DNA of 34,395 bases, taken from the NCBI GenBank assembly GCA_023436715.1, contig JAEZIJ010000043.1:1-34395 (forward strand). The letters are read 5' to 3'. This stretch comes from Acidobacteriota bacterium (GTDB lineage Bacteria > Acidobacteriota > Terriglobia > Bryobacterales > Bryobacteraceae). Both the position numbers and the translations under genes were made by a program. The notes below the pieces were generated by a model. It was given only the letters and a program-made list of their open reading frames with translations, ran no database searches and was not told where the DNA came from. Shown here piece by piece: positions 24,733 through 31,032 of this stretch (positions are counted from its first letter, which is position 1; each line of letters opens with the position of its first letter).

Positions 24733-24840
24733 GTGGGACAGGCCTCCTGGCCTATCCAAGCAAAATGAAATAGGCCGGCGATGTTCCCAGTCATCGCCGG
24801 CCTACTATACCCAGTATCCCCGACGGCCCTATCGCCGTCG
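24733..24840. repeat. Cluster of three palindromes after phoU
   Basis: Three hairpins lie in a row. The first, 24736-24757, is a 9-bp stem with one mismatch in a GTGGGACAGGC context. The second, 24771-24804, is a perfect 13-bp stem (TAGGCCGGCGATG and its complement) with an 8-base loop. The third, 24821-24840, is a 6-bp stem (CGACGG/CCGTCG). None has a T run. The first resembles the element at 34151 and suggests a dispersed REP-like family. The large stem could still help end the pho transcript. Confidence 0.75.
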
Positions 24841-24978
24841 TAGCCACGTCCTATCCCGGTGACGTCAGCCGTCGCTCAGCCCTCTATTCGTGCGCCGCTA
24901 GTCCGATTACGGCGTGTCCATCTGTACAATTTGATTCGCGGCACCACGGAAAAGAGTCAAAAAAAATCTAAGCTCCGT
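24841..24978. other. Intergenic tail between phoU and a convergent cytochrome gene
   Basis: No gene is seen. Near its right edge an A run on the plus strand (24957-24966) reads as a T run in the minus direction, just past the stop of the minus-strand seven-haem cytochrome. It could be part of a weak intrinsic terminator, but I see no convincing stem before it. Confidence 0.35.
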
Positions 24979-25605
24979 TTATGGCGGCGAGTGGCATTTT
25001 CCGCACAGCCCCTTTCTGCCCGAGGCGCCGGAAACCAGCAAGTCTTTGCTCTCTTCCGAAGCGTGCGGAGTGTGGCAGGAGAGGCAGTTGATCTCCCGCT
25101 GCCCCACGTCGGCTGGAGCAAACACCGGATGCAACGGGACCGGGTGGCCGCTCCGCACCGCTAGGGGTTTTATGTCCGCGAGAAGCTGGCGCGGAACCTT
25201 CACCGCGCCTTTGAACAATGTGAGTGCGGCGCCCGGCCCGAAGCCGCCCTCGTGGCACTCCATGCAAAGCTCGTTCGTCGCTGCCCGAAGAATGTGCGGA
25301 AAATCCGGAGCGTGCGGATCGTGGCAGACGATGCAAGGCGCACGCAACGCGCCATGCACGAACTTCTTCCCTTCGGCGATGTCGCCGTGGCACGAGGTGC
25401 AGAGGGCGCCGGCCGTCTGTTTCAGCTTCGGCTTGCCCTGACCGGCATGCGCTTCGTGGCAATCGGTGCACAGCGGGCGATGGCGCGATACAGCCGACTC
25501 AATCCGGTCCCGCAGCTTCGTGTGGCATGCGAGACAGTCCGGATTCGTGGCAAACACGACCACGCACCCGCCGAGCAGGAGTCCGCCGAGGCGGACCAGT
25601 TTCAT
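24979..25605 (-). CDS. Seven-haem c-type cytochrome
   Basis: The 208-aa product has a short hydrophobic N-terminus (about 3-19) for export and seven CxxCH haem-attachment motifs, at residues 24-28, 46-50, 69-73, 91-95, 114-118, 174-178 and 201-205. Additional histidines near the motifs (CHEAH, CHDPHAP, CHTPHAS) could be distal ligands, giving bis-His low-potential haems as in NrfB/DmsE-type paired-motif cytochromes. LGGC at residues 11-14 might be a lipobox, but hydrophobic residues continue after it. The ATG at 25605 is chosen because an upstream TTG would overlap the preceding gene. The mono-haem cytochrome gene lies ten bases upstream on the same strand, so they form an operon. A periplasmic electron-transfer role is inferred; the partner is unknown. 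Confidence 0.87.
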   Translation of the reverse strand: MKLVRLGGLLLGGCVVVFATNPDCLACHTKLRDRIESAVSRHRPLCTDCHEAHAGQGKPKLKQTAGALCTSCHGDIAEGKKFVHGALRAPCIVCHDPHAPDFPHILRAATNELCMECHEGGFGPGAALTLFKGAVKVPRQLLADIKPLAVRSGHPVPLHPVFAPADVGQREINCLSCHTPHASEESKDLLVSGASGRKGLCGKCHSPP

Positions 25606-25615
25606 TGCACGATCG

Positions 25616-25828
25616 CTAACTCGCCTTATAACCCTCAAGCGAGTGGCTGTGGTCCTTATAGTATTTCCCCGCGTCGTTCAGGTCCTTGGAGCCGGCCTTG
25701 ACGTGGCAGAAGGTGCAGCCTTTCTTTTCCTTCTTCGAGTACTCGACCTTCGCGAAGGAAGTTGCGGTGGAGATGGTGAGCCCGAGTGTAAGCACCACAG
25801 CGGGTATTGAAAACTTCAGCAGTCTCAT
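25616..25828 (-). CDS. Small mono-haem c-type cytochrome
   Basis: The 70-aa precursor has a signal peptide (MRLLKFSIPAVVLTLGLTIS, probably cut after SFA) and a mature part of about 44 residues with one CTFCH haem site (38-42) in a lysine-rich context (SKKEKKG). The mature chain is very short for a cytochrome and ends soon after HSLEGYKAS. Small proteins with a C-x-x-CHVKAG-like block appear in Acidobacteriota as I recall, but no function is known to me. The ATG at 25828 is preceded by GGAGA at eight bases. It is the first gene of a two-gene operon with the seven-haem cytochrome, suggesting the two exchange electrons. Confidence 0.8.
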   Translation of the reverse strand: MRLLKFSIPAVVLTLGLTISTATSFAKVEYSKKEKKGCTFCHVKAGSKDLNDAGKYYKDHSHSLEGYKAS

Positions 25829-25996
25829 AAGTAGTTTCTCCGGCACTCGATTTGACGCATTCAGCACCTCAAACCGCTACAAAGAATTTCAGAGTAATGG
25901 CAGGTGCTTATATCGTTTCATTATAGTGTTGTTCAACAGTCCCGTGTTGAACCCACTCCAGGCTACGGGCTACACTGGTCGTCACGGGGTAGAACG
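25829..25996. other. Divergent promoter region
   Basis: This gap separates the minus-strand cytochrome operon from a plus-strand gene. It is A/T-richer than the flanks and contains TATAGT (25923-25928), a possible -10 for the plus-strand gene. I see no clear operator or small gene. Confidence 0.35.
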
Positions 25997-26410
25997 GTGA
26001 AGTTAGGAAAACTGGCAATGATTGCCCTTGCTGGGCTGATGGCAATCGTCGCCTTGCGCACGGTTCGCGCCGGTCGCGTTGCCCCCCGCCTCAGAAGGCG
26101 CGGGCGGAGCCGGTCGCGTCTCGGCGCCTGGACTTTCGATCACCAATTTAGTGTGATGCCGTCGGGCGAGAATTTGCACGTCGAACTCACGTCGCCCGCG
26201 GTGGTGCACTGGACCGTAGACCAGTGGGACACCGCACAGGACACCCGAACTGTACCGGAGAACGGACTTCACACGGCGGAACTTCCGACTTCGGCGCTCA
26301 GTTCCGGCACACGCATCCAGTTCACGTTCTTCTGGCCCGAAGTCAACCGCTGGGAAGGCGAGGACTTCGAAGTACGGGCGGAGGAAGGGGCCGTCCGGTA
26401 CGCCACGTAG
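25997..26410 (+). CDS. Orphan glucodextranase C-domain-like protein
   Basis: The 137-aa product starts with a basic, hydrophobic segment (MKLGKLAMIALAGLMAIVAL) that is a signal peptide or membrane anchor. An arginine-rich stretch (about residues 22-42) follows, then one beta-sandwich domain (about 44-130). That domain strongly recalls the C-terminal region of bacterial GH15 glucodextranase/glucoamylase proteins: MPSGENLHVELTSPAVVHW, WDTAQDTRT, and FTFFWPEVNRWEGEDFEV. In those enzymes it helps attach the protein to the surface or bind substrate; here it stands alone without the catalytic domain. The GTG at 25997 is used as start; an ATG at 26018 with AGGA upstream is also possible. It may be a relic of a larger gene or a small carbohydrate-binding protein. 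Confidence 0.68.
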   Translation: MKLGKLAMIALAGLMAIVALRTVRAGRVAPRLRRRGRSRSRLGAWTFDHQFSVMPSGENLHVELTSPAVVHWTVDQWDTAQDTRTVPENGLHTAELPTSALSSGTRIQFTFFWPEVNRWEGEDFEVRAEEGAVRYAT

Positions 26411-26422
26411 GCACACCAGCCC

Positions 26423-27493
26423 TCACGATCTCCAGCGAACGCCCACGTCGAGGACCTTCTTCGCGTAGTCGAGGCTGCGCTCCAGATCGCGCCGCTGCTG
26501 CTGCTTGAGCGCGGCCTGGATTTCAGGCGTCTGTCTTCCCGGACCTGCAACCACCATCGTCCCCATGAACGGATGCCCGGCTTTGGCCAGCGCAACGAAG
26601 CGCGCGAACTCCGAAGCCCGCGCCTTCGGAAACGTCTTCCAAAACTCGGGCTCAAAATACGGAAGCACCTGAGGGGGACGGCCGGTAATGATCTCGAGCT
26701 GCATTGCGGCGCCAGGGCAGAGCTCTCGGTACCGTGCGACGAGAGCGCGCAAGTCGAGCGAACCGTCGCCCATCGCCACCCATTGAGCGGCCGCGCCGCG
26801 TGGATGCTCATAGACGACGGAGTCGCGGAAGTGCGTTGTCACCACGTAGGGGGCCAGCACTTCGAGGCTGACCATAGGATCTTCCACCACCCAGAGCGGG
26901 TTGCCCATGTCGAGGCAGCAGCCCACGAAGTCCTTGCCCGCCTCCTCGATCAGCATCCGCGTCTCCCACGCCTGCATGTCGCCGGAGTGGTTCTCAATCG
27001 CGATCTTCACGTCGGCATCCAGCGCCTCGGAGCGCACGGAGCGGAGCAGCTTGACCGTAGTTTCGATGTGAGCCTCGATCGGGCGGTCCGCCCCGCTGCC
27101 GAGGAAGCACCGCATCGCCTTCGCCCCAACCGCGCGCGCCACATTCAGACCTTTGAGGATGTACTCTCTGGGATCGCCCTGCGCCGGGCTCCAGGCTTTC
27201 GATGTAGGGCAGATGCAGCCCACGCCGGCGTCGATCTGTATGCCGAGCCGCTCCGCCTGGTCCTTCACCTTCTGTAGGTGGGCCGGTTCGAGACTCTCAT
27301 AATCTCCCATGCTCGAAAACTGGATTGCGTCGAGCTTGAGGTTGGAGGCGTACTGGAGCAGGTCGAGCGCCCTCCAGCGCCAGTCCCGGATGGAGTACGG
27401 ATCGATTCCGAGCTTGATCTGGGCAGCCGGAGCGGGCCGGGCCTGCGCAACGGCGCCCGCGGCGGCAGTCTGGAGGAAGGTGCGTCGGAGCAT
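26423..27493 (-). CDS. Exported sugar phosphate isomerase/epimerase-like TIM barrel
   Basis: The 356-aa product belongs to the xylose-isomerase-like (AP endonuclease 2) family. A twin-arginine-type signal (LRRTFLQTAAAGAVAQA) begins at the ATG at 27493. Barrel blocks that carry metal ligands in the family are visible: KIAIENHSGD (Glu), CCLDMGNPLW (Asp), VVTTHFRD (His) and MQLEIITGRPP (Glu). The activity could be isomerisation or epimerisation of a sugar; the substrate is not readable. The start lies four bases after the stop of the GNAT gene, with GGGAG directly before the ATG, so it is the last gene of the minus-strand operon TPR-Fis / GNAT / isomerase. The spacing from GGGAG to ATG is unusually short. 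Confidence 0.85.
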   Translation of the reverse strand: MLRRTFLQTAAAGAVAQARPAPAAQIKLGIDPYSIRDWRWRALDLLQYASNLKLDAIQFSSMGDYESLEPAHLQKVKDQAERLGIQIDAGVGCICPTSKAWSPAQGDPREYILKGLNVARAVGAKAMRCFLGSGADRPIEAHIETTVKLLRSVRSEALDADVKIAIENHSGDMQAWETRMLIEEAGKDFVGCCLDMGNPLWVVEDPMVSLEVLAPYVVTTHFRDSVVYEHPRGAAAQWVAMGDGSLDLRALVARYRELCPGAAMQLEIITGRPPQVLPYFEPEFWKTFPKARASEFARFVALAKAGHPFMGTMVVAGPGRQTPEIQAALKQQQRRDLERSLDYAKKVLDVGVRWRS

Positions 27494-27497
27494 CTCC

Positions 27498-28097
27498 CTA
27501 TAATAAGTGCACTGCGGATTCAAACGACATGCGGGCGCGGGCCGCGCAGACCACGGTAACGGTCTTGAAGTGTACGAACCCGAAGCGGAGGTGGGTTCTG
27601 AGCGACAGGTCGTTCCCGTACTCGGTGTAGGTCAGCACGCGGTTCAACGACAGCTCGCGCATCAGGCCTGCGAGGTGGCGCATAAACCCGAGCCAGATGC
27701 CACGCAAGCGGTAAGCCGGCAGAATGTAGGCGTCGTAGGCGTAAATGGAGCCGGGCGGGATGTCGATGGCGTACCCGAACTCCGGAACGACGTGGCGCCG
27801 CTGGATGCTGAACCATTCGTACCCGACGATCTCCCCGTTCAAGACGGCCGCGACGCAGCGGTCGCCTGAGGCAAACCGTTCGACAAAGGTGGCCCGATCG
27901 CCCTGGCATCGGACCAAGGCGTCGATATCCTCGGGCCGCCCGGCCCTGATTTCAGCGGGCCCGCTCATGTGCTTTTCCGGAGTCTGCGGGATACCATCGT
28001 ACCGGAGCAGGTACATTCGGTTCACGGCAACAAGGTGCATCGGCACGCGATCAAGAGCCGCGCGGATGATGTAGAAGGGTTTAGTCCGCCACCTCAT
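27498..28097 (-). CDS. GNAT-family N-acetyltransferase
   Basis: The 199-aa protein has an acetyl-CoA-dependent acetyltransferase fold from about residue 48 (AEIRAGRPEDIDALVRC), with beta strands around AAVLNGEIVGYEWFSI. The acetyl-CoA pyrophosphate loop is degenerate: AYRLRGIWLGFMRHL stands where Q/RxxGxG/A is usual. The first 45 residues (FYIIRAALDRVP, NRMYLLRYDG) are an extra helical N-terminus seen in some relatives. Its start overlaps the end of the TPR-Fis gene by 17 bases, so translation is coupled. It ends in two TTA leucine codons before TAG, rare in this GC-rich DNA. The acceptor substrate is unknown. Confidence 0.78.
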   Translation of the reverse strand: MRWRTKPFYIIRAALDRVPMHLVAVNRMYLLRYDGIPQTPEKHMSGPAEIRAGRPEDIDALVRCQGDRATFVERFASGDRCVAAVLNGEIVGYEWFSIQRRHVVPEFGYAIDIPPGSIYAYDAYILPAYRLRGIWLGFMRHLAGLMRELSLNRVLTYTEYGNDLSLRTHLRFGFVHFKTVTVVCAARARMSFESAVHLL

Positions 28098-29709
28098 CCG
28101 CTCCGCCCTTGTGCAAGAGGCCGGCCGCCTGAAGCACGCGGCGGACCTTCTTTGGCGAAACCGACAGCTTTGCGGCCACGCGGGAAACCTTCCGGCCCTC
28201 CCGCTCCCACACCTTCGGAATGATGATGCCCGCGAACTCCTCGGTGATCTGCTGGAAAGTCTTGGCGCCCACCAGGCCCTGCGACCACTCCTGGAGCACC
28301 GTGTCGATCGGCCCCTTCTTCAGGACCCGCGACCGCAGTTGCTGCAAGTCATCCCAGACGTAGTCATGGCCTCCGAGCTTGAGCAGCGCGGTTGCCGCAT
28401 CGCAGCACTGGCGCGCCGCGTCATGATCGTCGAAGAACTCGTTGGTAAACGTAAGACCCTGCCAGATGAAGCTGCGGGAAAGCAGCCTGGGATTTTGGGT
28501 TCGTTTGGCAAATTCGACCGCTTCGCGCGCGTACTCACCGGCAAGCTGGGCGTGAACGGTGGGGTCCGCGAGTTCCTCGATCTGCTCCTCGTATTTCGTG
28601 TTTTCGACGATGCAGGCGAGGATGCGCGCGCGTGCCATCAGGATGTAGTCGTGCTTCTCCTGCCCCAGATGGAACGCCTCGTCTGCTTCCCTGCCCGCCC
28701 GGTCCAACTCCCCACTGTCCAGGCAAAGAAAGCCGCGATTAATATGGACCGCGCCCGCGCCGTGGTGCGTGGGGTGGCCCGCGTAGATTGCGGACGCCTC
28801 GTCCAGATTGGCAAACGCTTCCGAGCGGAGGCGGTCCAGCCGCTCGCGCTCGTGCGCCGTACTTCCGGTGTGGGACCGCTCCCTCCGCTTGGCGGCATCG
28901 CGGTCGAGCTTCCGCTGCAACTGCACAGCCACGAGGCGCTTCACGGAAGCCATATTCACGAGCGAACGAGCGAGGCTGCGGTGGCGCGGGTCGCGCTGCT
29001 TGTATTGAGCGATGGCGCGCTCGAAGCGCTCGAGGGCGCGGTCATATCTGCCCTCGCGCCGCGCGATCCGGCCGTAGGCCGACTGGATGTTTCCGCGGGT
29101 GATATAGTCGTCGGTTCTCTCCAGCACCGCCTCGGCTTCCCTCAGGATACGCTCGGCGTCCCGCAGCTTGCCTTTCTGGAAAACCAGCCAACTCTCCAGA
29201 ACCCGAAGGACCGCCGCGACTTCCTCGTATCCGGAACCGACGGCGACTTCCCTGGCTTCGACGGTATAGGTGAGGGCGTCGTCGTAACGGCCTTCCTGCC
29301 GCAGGCAGCGCCCGATCCAGAAGTTCGAAATCGCCAGAAGCTCCTCATCGCCGGCTTCGGCGCCGAGAGAAGCTGCAACCTCAAAACTGCGGATGGCTTC
29401 GTCGGGGTCCTCCCCCATCAGCGCCATCAGGCCCTCGGCCATTTTGAGGTGCAGGAAATCCAGCAGGGACAAATGGCCGCGCGAATCGCGGGGAAAGCGC
29501 GCCAGGACGCACCCGAGGAATTCCGCATCGGCGAAACCGATATCGACCCATTGCGCAAGCAGGCCAAGCAGAACCCCGGCGCCCTTATCGCCGGGCTCCA
29601 GTGATTCAAGCGCTGCCCGATTGCGGTCCAGATACTGGAGGCCACTTGCGATGCGGCGGTGGATCAGGTCGTCCCGCAGCCGCTCCAGGAATTCTTCCCC
29701 TGCCCCCAT
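28081..29709 (-). CDS. TPR protein with a C-terminal Fis-like helix-turn-helix
   Basis: The 542-aa cytoplasmic protein consists of helical repeats. Typical TPR blocks include ISNFWIGRCLRQEGRYDDALTYTVEA, NIQSAYGRIARREGRYDRALERFERAI and VHINRGFLCLDSGELDRAGREADEAF. A charged insertion (about 255-285, RKLDRDAAKRRERSHTGS) separates two repeat sets. The last 65 residues (ITEEFAGIIIPKVWEREGRKVSRVAAKLSVSPKKVRRVLQAAGLL) look like a Fis-type helix-turn-helix: a helix, then the S-R-V-A-A-x-L-x-V-S-x-x-x-V-R-R-x-L core. A TPR sensor joined to a DNA-binding tail suggests a regulator, but target and signal are unknown. There is no Shine-Dalgarno; AGTATG (29717-29722, CATACT on the minus strand) sits seven bases before the ATG, consistent with a leaderless start. 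Confidence 0.8.
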   Translation of the reverse strand: MGAGEEFLERLRDDLIHRRIASGLQYLDRNRAALESLEPGDKGAGVLLGLLAQWVDIGFADAEFLGCVLARFPRDSRGHLSLLDFLHLKMAEGLMALMGEDPDEAIRSFEVAASLGAEAGDEELLAISNFWIGRCLRQEGRYDDALTYTVEAREVAVGSGYEEVAAVLRVLESWLVFQKGKLRDAERILREAEAVLERTDDYITRGNIQSAYGRIARREGRYDRALERFERAIAQYKQRDPRHRSLARSLVNMASVKRLVAVQLQRKLDRDAAKRRERSHTGSTAHERERLDRLRSEAFANLDEASAIYAGHPTHHGAGAVHINRGFLCLDSGELDRAGREADEAFHLGQEKHDYILMARARILACIVENTKYEEQIEELADPTVHAQLAGEYAREAVEFAKRTQNPRLLSRSFIWQGLTFTNEFFDDHDAARQCCDAATALLKLGGHDYVWDDLQQLRSRVLKKGPIDTVLQEWSQGLVGAKTFQQITEEFAGIIIPKVWEREGRKVSRVAAKLSVSPKKVRRVLQAAGLLHKGGADEVAD

Positions 29710-29716
29710 ACCAGCA

Positions 29717-29746
29717 AGTATGGCAGAGCGAAATCGAATCAGTCGA
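29717..29746 (-). promoter_or_regulatory. Candidate leaderless promoter of the TPR-Fis operon
   Basis: On the minus strand a TCGACT-like -35 and CATACT (29717-29722) are about 18 bases apart, and the ATG comes seven bases after CATACT. Transcription would start at or one base before the ATG, and no ribosome binding site is present. This rests on spacing alone. Confidence 0.35.
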
Positions 29747-29803
29747 GGCTCAACTTTTGTGTAGATGCTTTCTGTCCTTCGTTCCGGTCACAAGGAGCGA
29801 GCG

Positions 29804-29887
29804 GTGGACGTTTTGGAGGTTGAGGAGGCACTGGCCGTCTCAGTGGGCCGGGTGATCATCCTCGCGGAACGAAAGGGAGGCGAGTAA
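29804..29887 (+). CDS. Small 27-codon ORF overlapping the membrane protein start
   Basis: The frame starts at a GTG with AAGGAG (29792-29797) six bases upstream and runs 27 codons (MDVLEVEEALAVSV...ERKGGE). It ends in TAA, whose last base is the first base of the next ATG (TAATG). An in-frame ATG at 29765 would give 40 residues. I do not recognise the product. It may be a leader peptide that couples translation to the membrane protein gene, or the 3' remnant of a lost regulator gene. The ribosome binding site and the overlap are the evidence that it is translated. Confidence 0.45.
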   Translation: MDVLEVEEALAVSVGRVIILAERKGGE

Positions 29888-31032
29888 TGCCTGAACAACA
29901 AGGGAGCGGCATGGCCAGTGTCGTGCACGCTCGTGGTGAAGGTGTTCGCGACTGGCGGCGCGGGGTGCCGTACGCGGCAGTTGCGTGGTCACTGGTCTAC
30001 GCCGCGCTGGGTGTCTACTGGGTGGTGAGCGGGCGCGGGTTCCCTTATACGGCCAAAACCGTGTCCAACGCTATGGGACCAATGATCGGACGGTTCGGGC
30101 CGGGTGTGGCGTGGATCGTTGTGATGATGGCAGGGATTCCTGCGGCGGCGGTGGGAGCTGCGATGCTGCGCGGGGGGCGAAGCAGGGCGCTCCGGTATCT
30201 CTTCATAGCTGCCGGAGCAACGCTCGCCGCGGTGCTCCTGCTGCTCATGACCGACCTCAACCTGCTGGTCCTGCTCGGCTACATCCCTTATGCCGTCTTC
30301 GGCCGCTTCACTGCCGAGAAGTGCCAGGAATACCTGGAGGCTTGGACTCAATGGGCGACGATCCACCAATTGCTGTGTCTTATCGGCGGGTTTCTCTGGC
30401 TGGCCGCTACCGTCTGCTATGGCCGCCTGAGCGGGGGCGCCTGCCTGTATTGTGGCCGCCGAGACGGCCCGGAGGGGCGGCGGGGACCGAACCAAGCCGC
30501 GCGCTGGGGCCGGATCGCCGTGTATGTGGCGATGGTGGCGCCGGTCTTCTACGCCCTCACCCGTTACGCCTGGGCGCTGGGGTTCCCGCTGGGGATGAGC
30601 GAGGAGCACCTGCGTCGCGGTCAAGAGAGTGGGACGTGGATCTCGGGACTCTTCCTGGCGAACTTCGGCCTGGTGGGGGCGGTACTCATGCTCGGATTGG
30701 TGCAGCGCTGGGGTGAGGTATTCCCGCGCTGGCTAATCGGCCTGGCTGGACGCCGGGTCCCCATCGCGCTGGCGGTAGTCCCGGCCTCGCTCGTATCTGT
30801 GTTGCTGGTGGTGGGTGGCATCGTGATTTGGTCCGGCTTAGCCCAGATGGTCGCCAGGTTGGCGACCGGTGGGGCAGAGGGCATAGGAATCACCGGGGCA
30901 ATAACCTTCGTGGTCGGCCCCATCTTGCTGTTCCCTGTTTGGGGCGTAGCGCTTGCGGTGGCGACGTTGGCCTACTATTACCGCCGGCGCGGCCCGTGCG
31001 GGAAGTGTGGTCGCGGCGAATCAGGACACTAG
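29887..31032 (+). CDS. Polytopic membrane protein with two CxxC motifs
   Basis: The 381-aa product has about eight predicted membrane helices (near residues 31-49, 75-95, 105-130, 155-175, 205-225, 248-268, 290-315 and 335-365). Hydrophilic loops carry CLYCGRR (about 190) and, at the C-terminus, CGKCGRGESGH. The paired CxxC motifs could bind a metal or be redox active. Sequence blocks such as ALTRYAWALGFPLGMSEE and GLVQRWGEVFPRW recall uncharacterised membrane proteins that I associate with Actinobacteria and Firmicutes, so transfer is possible. AGGGAGG lies six bases before the ATG. Its stop and that of the convergent aceB share the palindrome CTAG (31029-31032). Function unknown. Confidence 0.75.
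   Translation: MPEQQGSGMASVVHARGEGVRDWRRGVPYAAVAWSLVYAALGVYWVVSGRGFPYTAKTVSNAMGPMIGRFGPGVAWIVVMMAGIPAAAVGAAMLRGGRSRALRYLFIAAGATLAAVLLLLMTDLNLLVLLGYIPYAVFGRFTAEKCQEYLEAWTQWATIHQLLCLIGGFLWLAATVCYGRLSGGACLYCGRRDGPEGRRGPNQAARWGRIAVYVAMVAPVFYALTRYAWALGFPLGMSEEHLRRGQESGTWISGLFLANFGLVGAVLMLGLVQRWGEVFPRWLIGLAGRRVPIALAVVPASLVSVLLVVGGIVIWSGLAQMVARLATGGAEGIGITGAITFVVGPILLFPVWGVALAVATLAYYYRRRGPCGKCGRGESGH

Noticed and set aside
24859..25164. Plus-strand frame between phoU and the cytochrome gene
   Set aside because: It has no ribosome binding site, and its second half is antisense to the haem-binding motifs.
28111..29604. Plus-strand frame of 497 codons opposite the TPR-Fis gene
   Set aside because: Its translation has no domain, and the opposite strand shows regular TPR spacing and a Fis-like tail.
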